NCBI GenBank assembly: GCA_028103285.1
Contig: JAOHNF010000001.1
Span: forward strand, 33,806-97,805
Length of the DNA: 64,000 nucleotides
Reading direction: 5' to 3'
Source: Candidatus Pelagibacter sp.
Lineage (GTDB): Bacteria > Pseudomonadota > Alphaproteobacteria > Pelagibacterales > Pelagibacteraceae
Shown here: positions 1 to 8,889 of the stretch, in pieces
Layout of the letters: each line of letters begins with the position of its first letter
Numbering within the stretch: the stretch's first letter is position 1
Made by a program: the position numbers and the translations under genes
Notes under the pieces: generated by a model
What the model was told of the DNA's origin: nothing
The model's input: only the letters and a program-made list of their open reading frames with translations
Database searches by the model: none

Positions 1-627
1 CCTCCAATGACATATTTATTTGAGTTTGATCTTAAAGCAGCTCTCTCTGCTGGTATGGCTTCTGTTGTCTTTACTTTATTGTTTATAGACTTTTTCGATA
101 CGGCTGGAACCTTAACTTCTGTAGCTAATGTTGCTGGTAAAGTTGATAAAAAAGGTAAAGTTCAAGATATAGATAAAGCGATGTTATCTGACAGTGTTGG
201 AACAGTTGCTGGAGCAATGATGGGAACTACAACGGTTACAAGTTATGTAGAGTCTGGTGCAGGTGTTAAAGCTGGTGGCAGAACTGGTATGACTTCATTG
301 GTTATTGGTGTTCTATTTTTAGCTTGCTTATTTTTTGCGCCTCTAGCAACAAGTCTACCTAAAGAAATTGATGGAGCCGCTTTACTATATGTTGCAATAT
401 TATTTGTAAGAAATATTACAGATATTGAATGGGACGATATAGCAGAGTCTGGTCCTGCTGTTCTTGCTATGATTGTTATGCCGCTTACATACAGCATTAG
501 TAACGGTATTGCTTTAGCTTTTATTGCTTATGCTTTAATTCAAATCTTTACTGGTAAGTTTGCTAAAACTTCTCCGGCGATTTGGGTAATTGCTGCAGCT
601 AGTGTTTTAAGTTTTTACGTAGCTTAA
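1..627 (+). CDS. NCS2/AzgA-type purine permease, C-terminal part
   Basis: The frame is open to the left edge, so the start lies outside the window. About 208 residues remain of a family that is usually near 430 long. The segment FIDFFDTAGTL near residues 27-37 is the conserved substrate-region motif of AzgA/GhxP-type nucleobase:cation symporters of the inner membrane, and it is followed by several hydrophobic helices. Proteins of this branch import hypoxanthine, guanine or adenine; the exact base cannot be told from the fragment. A purine phosphoribosyltransferase lies convergently 29 bases downstream, which fits uptake followed by salvage to the nucleotide. Confidence 0.85.
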   Translation, partial: PPMTYLFEFDLKAALSAGMASVVFTLLFIDFFDTAGTLTSVANVAGKVDKKGKVQDIDKAMLSDSVGTVAGAMMGTTTVTSYVESGAGVKAGGRTGMTSLVIGVLFLACLFFAPLATSLPKEIDGAALLYVAILFVRNITDIEWDDIAESGPAVLAMIVMPLTYSISNGIALAFIAYALIQIFTGKFAKTSPAIWVIAAASVLSFYVA

Positions 628-634
628 ATATTTT

Positions 635-656
635 AGGGCCGGTTAACGCTGGCCCT
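635..656. terminator. GC-rich hairpin between convergent genes
   Basis: Arms AGGGCC (635-640) and GGCCCT (651-656) enclose a 10-base loop that can pair further. It lies in the 29-base gap between the permease stop and the phosphoribosyltransferase stop. The U-tract is short on both strands, so efficiency is uncertain, but it is one of the most GC-rich spots in the window and can serve both genes. Confidence 0.6.
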
Positions 657-1184
657 TTAACTTCCTTGATGTTTTTTAACTAAATCTTCAACTCTTACCT
701 CTTCGTAATGTTCAAACGGCTGAACAATCCAAGGGTTGCTATCTAATTTTTCTGCACAATAATCCGGTTCAAATGTAGAAATTTTTTTCTTCCAGAGCAC
801 AGCAGTTTTAATTTCTTTAATGTTGCCAATTAGCGGAGGATACTTTCTCAACCAATCTATACTTTTATTAAGTGTTACTCCTGTATCAGATAAATCATCA
901 CACAAAAGAATGTTTCCTCTCATTTCTTGGACAGTTGAACTCATTTCTCTTGAAAATACCAATTCCCCTTGTTGATCTTCAGTTCCTTCTCCTGAATAGG
1001 ACTCTACCGCTAAATATGCACATTTAAGTTTAAAAACTCTGCTCAAAACATCAATGATTGGTGCACCTCCACGCATGATTCCTATTAATATATCAGGCTT
1101 GAAGCCACTTTTATAAATTTGAATTGCTAATTTTTCTACGATTATATTATACTGCTTCCAATCAATAATAAGTTTATCTGCCAT
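657..1184 (-). CDS. Purine (xanthine/hypoxanthine) phosphoribosyltransferase
   Basis: A 175-residue type I phosphoribosyltransferase. The PRPP-binding signature LLCDDLSDTGVTL sits at about residues 93-105, and an early loop DILIGIMRGGAP (31-42) supplies the first phosphate-binding contacts. Family members transfer the phosphoribosyl group of PRPP to xanthine, hypoxanthine or guanine in the cytoplasm. Length and motif order match the xanthine-guanine (Gpt-like) enzymes, but base preference cannot be assigned from sequence alone. The purine permease that ends 29 bases away supports a salvage role. The ATG at 1184 is the only good start, and the divergent DUF1330 gene begins 33 bases further on. 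Confidence 0.8.
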   Translation of the reverse strand: MADKLIIDWKQYNIIVEKLAIQIYKSGFKPDILIGIMRGGAPIIDVLSRVFKLKCAYLAVESYSGEGTEDQQGELVFSREMSSTVQEMRGNILLCDDLSDTGVTLNKSIDWLRKYPPLIGNIKEIKTAVLWKKKISTFEPDYCAEKLDSNPWIVQPFEHYEEVRVEDLVKKHQGS

Positions 1185-1217
1185 GAAAAAAATTAGTTTA
1201 TTTTTAAGGAGTTGTAA

Positions 1218-1505
1218 ATGAAAGGTTATATAGTTTGTGTTTATAAGAGCATCAGTAGTAAGGAAAAGTTAAAAGAATATGCTGTAAAAGCTAGAGACGC
1301 TGTTGAAAAGTATAAGGGAAAATTTCTAATTAGAGGCGGCAAAACAACAACAAATGAAGGCAAAGAATCACCTAGAACAGTTATTATAGAGTTTCCATCT
1401 TACGATGAGGCAAATTTATTTTACAATTCTAAAGAATATCAAGAAGCACATGAAGTCTTAAAAGGTCACGCAGTGCGTCATCACCAGACTATTGAAGGCT
1501 CTTAG
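1218..1505 (+). CDS. DUF1330 family protein
   Basis: A 95-residue protein of the DUF1330 type, a dimeric ferredoxin-like alpha/beta-barrel fold related to EthD and stress-response monooxygenase domains. Typical features are the YIVCVY strand at the start, the FLIRGG turn near residues 36-41, VIIEFPSYDEA near 55-65 and FYNSKEYQEA near 68-77. The function of the family is not established. The start has a clear ribosome-binding site (AAGGAG, 8 bases upstream), which is uncommon in this window. The last four bases overlap the stop of the convergent DNA glycosylase gene (TTAG). Confidence 0.8.
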   Translation: MKGYIVCVYKSISSKEKLKEYAVKARDAVEKYKGKFLIRGGKTTTNEGKESPRTVIIEFPSYDEANLFYNSKEYQEAHEVLKGHAVRHHQTIEGS

Positions 1506-2128
1506 TATTGAATGGGTTCATTATCAATAGATCTCCAAAGATACCAGGTTGCAACTGAACAATATGGTGTAAATTTTTTATATAGTTTTTCTAGAAAACT
1601 TTTTGGTGGAAAATATTTTTTTTTATAGTTATTAGAAACAGCTCTTAATAATCCTATATCTTGAAGTGGCCAAATATTTGATCGATTAAATGTAAATAGC
1701 AAAATCATCTCAGCCGACCAACGTCCAATTTGCCTAAGCTCTGATAAATACTCGATAGCTTCTTCATCGGTCATTTTTTTTATAAGACCTGGCTTAAAAC
1801 TTTTGTTCAATGTTCTCTTGGCTAAATCTTTAATGCCTTTTACTTTTTGCCTGCTTAACCCACAACTCTTTAAACTATTAAAAGACAATTTACTTACGAC
1901 TTTTACATTTATTTTATTTTTACATTTTTTCTTAAATTTTAGAAATACTGAATTCGCTGCCGCTACACTTATTTGTTGACCAACGATGCTTTTACAAAGA
2001 GAGAAAAAAACATCATTACGAGTAACGAGATTGCCATCTTTATAATTATTAATGAGGGCTTTCATCACTTTATCTCTTTTAGATAAAATTCGTTTAGCTT
2101 TAGCCCAATATTTTGGAGCTTTACTCAT
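1502..2128 (-). CDS. HhH-GPD DNA glycosylase (3-methyladenine type)
   Basis: A 208-residue protein with a helix-hairpin-helix element LRQIGRWSAEMI at about 131-142 and the downstream catalytic aspartate D157 in PLQDIGLL. This order is the HhH-GPD signature of AlkA/Mag-type glycosylases, which remove alkylated bases in base-excision repair. There is no Fe-S cysteine cluster at the C-terminus, which argues against endonuclease III or MutY. It is shorter than E. coli AlkA and lacks the extra N-terminal domain. It overlaps the upstream transporter gene by four bases (ATGA), so the two are probably co-transcribed. Confidence 0.82.
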   Translation of the reverse strand: MSKAPKYWAKAKRILSKRDKVMKALINNYKDGNLVTRNDVFFSLCKSIVGQQISVAAANSVFLKFKKKCKNKINVKVVSKLSFNSLKSCGLSRQKVKGIKDLAKRTLNKSFKPGLIKKMTDEEAIEYLSELRQIGRWSAEMILLFTFNRSNIWPLQDIGLLRAVSNNYKKKYFPPKSFLEKLYKKFTPYCSVATWYLWRSIDNEPIQY

Positions 2129-3006
2129 GTTCTGGGAGCAACAATTTGTTTTTTTAATTTATTTTCTCTAATAAAGATAACCAATGAACTAATGATTACT
2201 AATCCTGCTCCTAGCAATGTTAGTAGTTTTGGCACCTCACTCCATATAAAAAATCCAAAAATAATTGCAAAAACTAGACTTAAATATTTAATTGGTGTTA
2301 CTAAAGAAGCTTCTGCTAATCTGTAGCTTTGAGTAAGCAATAAATTAGCAACACTCCCACATAAACCGAGTATAAAAAATAATAAAAAATCAAATGGCGT
2401 TGGCATAATCCAGTCTGTAAAAAACATTGTACTTAACCCTAAGGCTGCGCATAAAAAAGTAAAATAAAAAGCAATTGTATAATTTGGTTCTGTTTTAGAC
2501 AAAGACCTTACACTAATTGCAACGCAGGCAAAAAATATACAAAATATTACTGGAGTTATGTAATAATAATTTAAGCCTGTAAAGGCGGGTTGAATAATTA
2601 ACAACATTCCTAAAAATCCTAAAAAAACTGCTGACCATCTTTTAATTCCAACCCTTTCAGATAAAAAAATTATTGATGCTATCGTTACGAATATTGGTCC
2701 TCCAAAAGTTAAAGATACAACATCGGCTAAAGGTAATTCTCTTAACCCAAAAAATAATGCAATAATTGCTAAAGCACCACTTATAGCTCTAAATGCATGA
2801 AGTCCTGGACGCGATGTTTTATAAAAAGAAAAAAGTTTATTTTTTGGAATGATAAAAAAGATAGGAATAAAACCAATAAAAAATCTTAAAAACAAAACCT
2901 GTCCAATTGGATAGTAATCTAACCATTTGACACAAATATCCATGATGGAAAAGCATATTACGCTTCCAACCATGTACAATACGCCTATTTGATTTTGTGT
3001 TAACAA
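2125..3006 (-). CDS. DMT-superfamily (EamA) transporter
   Basis: A 293-residue integral membrane protein with about ten hydrophobic segments forming two EamA repeats, the layout of drug/metabolite exporters in the inner membrane. The first repeat holds LRFFIGFIP and the second ends in AGLVIISSLVIF. Substrate is unknown; close families include amino-acid exporters and S-adenosylmethionine importers. The likely start is the TTG at 3006, because AAGGAT lies eight bases before it; the next in-frame ATG (2973) would cut into the first helix. The gene is divergent from msrA and overlaps the glycosylase gene by four bases. Confidence 0.75.
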   Translation of the reverse strand: MLTQNQIGVLYMVGSVICFSIMDICVKWLDYYPIGQVLFLRFFIGFIPIFFIIPKNKLFSFYKTSRPGLHAFRAISGALAIIALFFGLRELPLADVVSLTFGGPIFVTIASIIFLSERVGIKRWSAVFLGFLGMLLIIQPAFTGLNYYYITPVIFCIFFACVAISVRSLSKTEPNYTIAFYFTFLCAALGLSTMFFTDWIMPTPFDFLLFFILGLCGSVANLLLTQSYRLAEASLVTPIKYLSLVFAIIFGFFIWSEVPKLLTLLGAGLVIISSLVIFIRENKLKKQIVAPRT

Positions 3007-3041
3007 TTTTATATCCTTATTTTTTTTATCATAAATAACTT

Positions 3042-3488
3042 ATGCAGAAATGTACACTTGCTCTTGGCTGTTTTTGGAAACCTGAGGAAAACTTTAAAAA
3101 TAAACCAGGAATATTAGAAACTGAAGTTGGTTACACCGGTGGCGTGAATTCGAACGTATCTTATGAAGAAGTTTGTACCGGCAACTCTGGACATGCCGAA
3201 GTTGTAAGATTAACATTTGATGAAAGTAAAATTTCATTCAAAAAAATTTTGGATCTATTTTTTAAAATGCACGATCCAACTCAAAAAGATATGCAATACC
3301 CAGATGTTGGAAATCAGTATAGAAGTGAAATTTTTTATGAGACAGATAAACAAAAGCAAGAAGCTTCTGAGGTTTTAAATGAATTTAATAAAAAATTAGA
3401 TGGTAAAATACAAACAAATATTTCAAAATTAAACAACTATTGTAAAGCCGAAGAATATCATCAAAAATATATAGAAAAAAATAGATAA
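3042..3488 (+). CDS. msrA: Peptide methionine-S-sulfoxide reductase
   Basis: A 148-residue MsrA with the catalytic motif GCFW at residues 9-12, followed by VGYTGG and, later, the conserved MHDPTQ and GNQYRS segments. It reduces the S epimer of methionine sulfoxide in oxidised proteins using thioredoxin. The protein is shorter than E. coli MsrA and lacks the N-terminal extension; a C-terminal Cys (NNYCKAEEYHQ) could act as resolving cysteine. Its stop shares a base with the start of the sulfurtransferase gene (TAATG), so translational coupling is likely. Confidence 0.93.
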   Translation: MQKCTLALGCFWKPEENFKNKPGILETEVGYTGGVNSNVSYEEVCTGNSGHAEVVRLTFDESKISFKKILDLFFKMHDPTQKDMQYPDVGNQYRSEIFYETDKQKQEASEVLNEFNKKLDGKIQTNISKLNNYCKAEEYHQKYIEKNR

Positions 3489-4306
3489 TGAATCAGTTGG
3501 TTTCAACAGAATGGTTGGATAAACATTTAGATAAAGTAAAAGTACTAGATGCAAGTTGGCATCTTCCTAATGTAGAAAGAAATGCTTTAGAAGAATACGA
3601 ATCAAATCACATTACTAACTCTATTTTTTTTGACTTAGATAAAAATTCTAATCAAAACACTAACCTGCCCCATATGCTTCCTTCTATAAAAGAATGGAAG
3701 AGCATTGTTTCAAATATAGGTATAAATAATTCTGATCACATAATTGTTTATGATAACTCTGATGTCTTTAGTTCATGTAGAGTTTGGTATACATTTTTAT
3801 ATTTTGGCCATAACCCTGATCTCGTATCAGTATTGGATGGAAATTTTAAAAAATGGATAAATGAAAAACGCTCGACTACAAAAGAGATAATGAAAATTTA
3901 TAAATCTAATTATGCTGCAAACGAAGACTTTCAGCTTGTTTTAAATAAAGATCAAATTAATAAAAATATAATTAATAAAAAATTTCAGCTAATAGACGCA
4001 AGAGGTGAACAAAGATTCTTAGGTTTGCAACCTGAACCTAGAAAAGAACTTAAAAGTGGCAGCATAAAAGGATCTAAAAATTTACCTTTTTTAGAACTAG
4101 TCAATATTAAAGAAGGTAGAACTTTTAAAAAAAAAGAAGAGCTAATTAAAATTTTTAAAGAAAGACAAATTTTAATAGATCAAGAGATGGCTTTTACTTG
4201 TGGTTCGGGAGTAACAGCGTGTATTTTAGGTCTAGCTAATTCTATTATAAGTGGTAAAAAACCACTTATCTACGACGGATCGTGGGCAGAATACGGATTA
4301 AATTAA
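3488..4306 (+). CDS. sseA: Thiosulfate/3-mercaptopyruvate sulfurtransferase
   Basis: A 272-residue two-domain rhodanese. The N-terminal domain (VSTEWLDKHL and DASWHLP) is catalytically silent. The C-terminal domain starts near LIDARGEQRF and carries the active-site loop CGSGVTA beginning at Cys238. The sequence CGSGVTA is typical of 3-mercaptopyruvate sulfurtransferases, while classical rhodaneses have a more basic loop; this is why the SseA name is chosen. The enzyme moves sulfane sulfur to cyanide, thioredoxin or other acceptors. It lies between msrA and an RND adaptor gene on the same strand with almost no spacing. Confidence 0.88.
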   Translation: MNQLVSTEWLDKHLDKVKVLDASWHLPNVERNALEEYESNHITNSIFFDLDKNSNQNTNLPHMLPSIKEWKSIVSNIGINNSDHIIVYDNSDVFSSCRVWYTFLYFGHNPDLVSVLDGNFKKWINEKRSTTKEIMKIYKSNYAANEDFQLVLNKDQINKNIINKKFQLIDARGEQRFLGLQPEPRKELKSGSIKGSKNLPFLELVNIKEGRTFKKKEELIKIFKERQILIDQEMAFTCGSGVTACILGLANSIISGKKPLIYDGSWAEYGLN

Positions 4307-4311
4307 AAAAT

Positions 4312-5184
4312 ATGAAGACCTCTACTAAAATTAAAACGTTTTTAATAATTTTCTTTATAACTATTTTTGCGGTTATAGCGGCTAGACATTTTATTGGACT
4401 GCATTTTAAAAAAAAATTTAGTGTTAGACCGGCACCTGGAGTTATAGTTACTACCGTTGAAGAGTCACTTTTTTATAAAAGCATTGAGACATTTGGTACT
4501 GCTATTGCGCAAAATTCAAAGACTTATAGAGTAAGAGCAAGCGAAATTGCGGGAAAACTTAATATTGAAAATAGATTCGTTAAAAAAGACGAGACTATTT
4601 TAACACTTAAAGATGGCGAGGAACTTAAAGCTGATTTTGCTGGAAAGGTTGGAAAAAGAGAAATAGCTCAAGGTGTACTAGGTTCGGAAAGTCTAATAAT
4701 TACTTTAGATGATCTTAAGAAGATTGTAATAGATATTAAAGTTCCTGAAAATTATGTGGGTATTTTAAAACCCGGTCTAAAAGCAGAAGTCTCGAGTTCA
4801 GCTTTTAAAAAAAACTTTAGTGGAAAAATTGAGACTATTAGTTCTAGAATAGACCCATCTACAAGATCGATACTTTCTAGAATAATAGTTGATAATTCAA
4901 AATTTGAAATAATACCTGGCCAACTAATGACTGTTAAAATTATCTACGATGAAATAAATCAGATTGGTGTGCCTGAGAGTGCTGTAACTATTCAAGGAAA
5001 TACTGCTTTTGTTTATATAGTCAACAATGAAACTGTAGAAAAAAAAGATATTAAAATTGGAAAAAGAAATTTTGGTAAAGTGTCTGTTTTATCTGGAATA
5101 AGTAAAGGAGACATAGTTATTGCAGAAGGGGTTTCTAAGGTTAGAAATAAAGTTAAAGTCAAAATTATTACACCAAAAAAATAA
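4312..5184 (+). CDS. RND efflux periplasmic adaptor lacking the coiled-coil hairpin
   Basis: A 290-residue membrane-fusion protein with an N-terminal membrane anchor (residues 9-28). The two halves of the lipoyl-like domain (IENRFVKKDETIL and ADFAGKVGKREIA) are separated by only a few residues; in most adaptors an alpha-helical hairpin of some 60-100 residues, which docks on the outer-membrane channel, is inserted here. Beta-barrel and membrane-proximal domains follow (LRPGL-like turn, VPESAV). The ATG at 4312 is preferred over the GTG at 4282, which lies inside sseA, because it starts right before the membrane helix. It is directly followed by its pump gene, so the pair forms one unit. Confidence 0.85.
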   Translation: MKTSTKIKTFLIIFFITIFAVIAARHFIGLHFKKKFSVRPAPGVIVTTVEESLFYKSIETFGTAIAQNSKTYRVRASEIAGKLNIENRFVKKDETILTLKDGEELKADFAGKVGKREIAQGVLGSESLIITLDDLKKIVIDIKVPENYVGILKPGLKAEVSSSAFKKNFSGKIETISSRIDPSTRSILSRIIVDNSKFEIIPGQLMTVKIIYDEINQIGVPESAVTIQGNTAFVYIVNNETVEKKDIKIGKRNFGKVSVLSGISKGDIVIAEGVSKVRNKVKVKIITPKK

Positions 5185-8100
5185 ATGTTCTTAACTGATC
5201 TATCAATTAAAAGACCTGTTGTAGCCTCGGTAATGAGTTTAGTGCTTGTAATTTTTGGTCTTGTAACATTTCAAGAAATTCCAACAGACGAACTTCCAGA
5301 TCTTCAGCCTCCTATAGTAACGATACAAACAGAATATAAAGGTGCTTCCGCTGAAATTGTTGATACACAAATTACTCAAAAAATTGAGGATTTTGTTGGA
5401 GGTACGCCTGGTTTAGAGACAATTGATTCTTTTAGTGAAGATGAAAGTTCAAGAATAACATTAACTTTTGAAACTAATCTTGATCTAGACGATGTAGCTA
5501 ACGATGTTAGAAGTTCTGTATCAAGAGTATTAGATAATTTGCCTGATGGTGCTGAACAACCAGAAATATTTAAACAAAGTGCAGGTATGCGAACTACAAT
5601 GTGGTTATCTTTTAGTTCTGAAACAATGTCAGATTTAGAATTAACAGATTATGCAGATAGATTTTTAACTGACACTTTTTCTACAGTTGAGGGTGTTGGA
5701 AGAGTTCGTTTGGGAGGTCAAAGAGAGTTATCCTTAAGAGTATGGTTGGACCCTATAGCTCTAGCTGCGAGAGATTTAACTACACAAGAAGTTGAGTCAG
5801 TTTTAAGAAAAGAAAACATAGAGTTTCCTGCGGGTAGAATTGAATCTAAAGATATTGATTTAACAATAAAACTAGATAAGGCTTATAATAATTTAGAAAA
5901 TTATAAAAATTTACCTTTAAAAAGATCGCCTGATGGATCAATTATAACTTTATCGGATGTTGCTAGAGTAGAATTAGGCGCTGAATCTACAAGAACTTTA
6001 TTTAAAGGTAATGGAAAACAAGTTGTCGGAATAGGAATATATCAGCAATCCGATGCCAATACTATTAAAGTTGCTGATGGAATAATAAAGAAAATAAAAG
6101 AACTAAGACCGAGTTTACCTCCTGGAACAACTTTAGAGGTATCATTTAATAGAAGTAATTACATTAAAGCAGCAATTAAAGAAGTCTATAAAACCCTAGC
6201 TATCGCTTTAATTTTAGTAACAATTATTATTTACTTATTTCTGGGAAATATAAGAGCTCTAGTAGTTCCACTAGTGGCTTTGCCTGTTTCTTTAATCTCA
6301 ACTTTTTTAGCAATTTATATTTTTGATTTTTCTATAAATCTTTTTACGCTAATGGCTTTAGTTTTGGCTATTGGAATTGTAGTAGACGACGCAATAGTTA
6401 TGCTGGAAAATATAGTCAGAAGAATTGAGCTTGGTGATACTCCTTTAGTGGCAGCTTATAAAGGGGCAAAGCAAGTTTCATTTGCAATTGTTGCAACTAC
6501 TGTTGTCTTGGTGGCTGTATTTGTGCCATTGATTTTTATTAAAGGAATTACAGGAGTCTTATTTACACAAACAGCAATAACTCTTGCTTCAGCAGTAGTA
6601 ATTTCAAGTTTTGTGGCTTTATCATTAAGCCCAATGTTGGCTAGCAAGTTTTTAAAAAAAAATATGAACAAGTCAAAGATCGTATTGAAATTTGAAAAAT
6701 TCCTAAAAAATCTGACTCAACTTTATAAAATTTCATTACTTGGCTGGATAAAAAAAAAGACAACTATAACAATTTTTTTATTAGCAACTTTAGCATTAAC
6801 TATTTTCTTTTTTAATTTTATAAAAAAAGAATTAATTGCGCCTGAAGATAGGGGTGCATTTTTTGTTATTGTTAAAGCGCCCCAAGGATCTGGGTTCAAT
6901 TTTACAAAAGATAGGGCAGAGGACATTGAAAAATTATTACTTCCAAATGTTGGTAATGGAGAATACAGAAAACTAATTATGAGGGTTCCAGGATTTGGAA
7001 AATCAGCTAAACAAGTTAACAGTGGGTTTATAATAGTTCTTCTTGAACCTTGGAAAAAAAGAGATCGTCATGGTGTGGAAATAATGAGAGAATCATTTGG
7101 TAAAATTTCTCAAGTTCCTGGAGTCCTAGCTTTTCCTATAATGCCTCAAGGAATTAGGACTGGCGGTATTGAGAGTCCTGTTCAATTTGTAATTTTAGGT
7201 AATACTTATGATCAACTTATTGAATGGAAAGATATTATAAAAAGAGAGGCAAGAAAAAATCCAGGGTTAACATCAATACAAGATGATTTTGATCTAAACA
7301 AACCTCAATTAAATGTAAAAATAGACCAGAAAAAAGCGGCAGACTTAGGTGTATCAACTGAAGACATTGGTAAAACTATCGAAACAATTTTTGGTTCCAG
7401 ACGAGTAACTAATTTTACTCAAGATGGAAAAGAATATTCTATTATTTTACAGGGAGATATTAAAGATAGACAAGAACCCGAAAGTATTAGTAAAGTTTTT
7501 GTGAGATCAAAAAATAATAGTAAGCTCGTATCAATTTCTAATCTGGTTTCATATAATGAAGAAGGTCAATCCCCTTTTTTAGCAAGATACAATAGACAAA
7601 AAGCAGTGACAATTTCAGCAAGACTTGTTGGAGATTATTCTTTAGATGAAGCTTTAAAATTTTTAGTTAACGTTGTTGAAGAAAACACCCCGTTAGCTAA
7701 AATTGCTTACAAAGGTGAGAGTGAAGAATATAAAGAGACAAATACAGAACTGTATGTAATTTTCGCGTTAGCTCTAATAACAGCTTATCTTGCAATGTGC
7801 GCTCAATTTGAAAGCTGGAAACATCCGTTAACAATTATGTTAACAGTTCCGATGGCTATACTCGGTGGTCTACTAGGTCTCTTGGTGGTCGGATCTTCGT
7901 TAAATGTTTACAGTCAAATAGCTTTGATTATTCTCATTGGGCTATCAGCCAAAAATGGAATTTTAATTGTAGAATTTGCTAATCAGCTAAGAAAAGAAGG
8001 AAAGAATATTGAGGTTGCTGTATTTGAAGCTGCCTCGATAAGATTAAGACCAATTCTTATGACAAGTTTATCTACTATAATTGGAGTACTACCATTAATA

Positions 8101-8280
8101 ATTGGAACTGGGCCAGGTGCAGCAAGTAGACTTACCGTTGGCATCACTATATTTGGCGGAATGTTATTCTCTACTTTTTTTACCCTTTATGTTATTCCGA
8201 CAATTTATACTATTCTTGGAAAAAATACAAAAAGAATAGATGCCATAGAAATAGACTTAAATGAGCAACTTAAAAAATAA
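5185..8280 (+). CDS. RND (HAE1-type) efflux pump, inner-membrane component
   Basis: A 1031-residue RND transporter of normal length with two large periplasmic loops and about twelve membrane helices. The start FLTDLSIKRPV is typical of the family. The proton-relay aspartates D401 and D402 sit in GIVVDDAIVMLENI of helix 4, and the second half has the matching IGLSAKNGILIVEFANQ segment in helix 10. Such pumps expel drugs, bile salts, solvents or metabolites using the proton gradient. The gene begins immediately after the adaptor stop. No TolC-type channel gene lies nearby. The 3' end overlaps the convergent transglycosylase gene by 11 bases. Confidence 0.92.
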   Translation: MFLTDLSIKRPVVASVMSLVLVIFGLVTFQEIPTDELPDLQPPIVTIQTEYKGASAEIVDTQITQKIEDFVGGTPGLETIDSFSEDESSRITLTFETNLDLDDVANDVRSSVSRVLDNLPDGAEQPEIFKQSAGMRTTMWLSFSSETMSDLELTDYADRFLTDTFSTVEGVGRVRLGGQRELSLRVWLDPIALAARDLTTQEVESVLRKENIEFPAGRIESKDIDLTIKLDKAYNNLENYKNLPLKRSPDGSIITLSDVARVELGAESTRTLFKGNGKQVVGIGIYQQSDANTIKVADGIIKKIKELRPSLPPGTTLEVSFNRSNYIKAAIKEVYKTLAIALILVTIIIYLFLGNIRALVVPLVALPVSLISTFLAIYIFDFSINLFTLMALVLAIGIVVDDAIVMLENIVRRIELGDTPLVAAYKGAKQVSFAIVATTVVLVAVFVPLIFIKGITGVLFTQTAITLASAVVISSFVALSLSPMLASKFLKKNMNKSKIVLKFEKFLKNLTQLYKISLLGWIKKKTTITIFLLATLALTIFFFNFIKKELIAPEDRGAFFVIVKAPQGSGFNFTKDRAEDIEKLLLPNVGNGEYRKLIMRVPGFGKSAKQVNSGFIIVLLEPWKKRDRHGVEIMRESFGKISQVPGVLAFPIMPQGIRTGGIESPVQFVILGNTYDQLIEWKDIIKREARKNPGLTSIQDDFDLNKPQLNVKIDQKKAADLGVSTEDIGKTIETIFGSRRVTNFTQDGKEYSIILQGDIKDRQEPESISKVFVRSKNNSKLVSISNLVSYNEEGQSPFLARYNRQKAVTISARLVGDYSLDEALKFLVNVVEENTPLAKIAYKGESEEYKETNTELYVIFALALITAYLAMCAQFESWKHPLTIMLTVPMAILGGLLGLLVVGSSLNVYSQIALIILIGLSAKNGILIVEFANQLRKEGKNIEVAVFEAASIRLRPILMTSLSTIIGVLPLIIGTGPGAASRLTVGITIFGGMLFSTFFTLYVIPTIYTILGKNTKRIDAIEIDLNEQLKK

Positions 8281-8875
8281 TATATTTATTTTTATCAAGA
8301 TTTTTTTTGCAAAGGGTAAGTTGTTTTCTATATTTATTAGCTGTATCTTTGACTGACTTAGCATAAATAACCGCTTTTTTATCTTTTGAATAATTTTTAT
8401 AATCTCCCCAACCTTTATAATAAGCAAGGTACTGTCTAAAAGTATCTTTTTTGGAAATTTTTAAAATTTTATTTGTTTTATGAATATACCATCCAATGAA
8501 ATCAACTGAGTCTTTAAACCTTGCTCTAGTTGCTAAAGGACTATTTGTTTCTTTTTTATACTGCTCCCAAGTTCCAACAACTGCTTGAGAATATCCAAAC
8601 GAACTTGAAGGTCTTTTAAAAGGAATAACTTTAAATAATTTTCTACGTGGTGGTTTTGCGAGCCAATTAAAATCGCTCTCTTTTTTTACAAAAGCTAATT
8701 GTAAATGAATAGGTGCACCCCATTTCTCGTAAGATAATTTTGCATGTTTATACCAGAGATACCTTTCCTCAAAAATTGCACAACTGTTTTGAGTATTTTT
8801 AGGAACTGAGGAACATCCAGCTAATATAAAAAATATTAAAACTAGTAAATTTTTTCTAAAAAGAATCACTAACAA
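8270..8875 (-). CDS. Lytic-transglycosylase-like lipoprotein
   Basis: A 201-residue lipoprotein: positively charged start, hydrophobic stretch, then the lipobox LAGC with the acylated cysteine at residue 21. The mature part has an SLT-like core: KKESDF with the probable catalytic glutamate, then SSSFGYSQAVVGTWEQY and AYYKGWGDYKN. It would cleave peptidoglycan strands with formation of anhydro-muramyl ends, anchored to a membrane. No ATG is available; TTG at 8875 or GTG at 8869 is used, and both keep the lipobox. The 3' end overlaps the RND pump gene by 11 bases on the opposite strand. Confidence 0.7.
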   Translation of the reverse strand: MLVILFRKNLLVLIFFILAGCSSVPKNTQNSCAIFEERYLWYKHAKLSYEKWGAPIHLQLAFVKKESDFNWLAKPPRRKLFKVIPFKRPSSSFGYSQAVVGTWEQYKKETNSPLATRARFKDSVDFIGWYIHKTNKILKISKKDTFRQYLAYYKGWGDYKNYSKDKKAVIYAKSVKDTANKYRKQLTLCKKNLDKNKYIIF

Positions 8876-8889
8876 ACTTATACTAAAAT

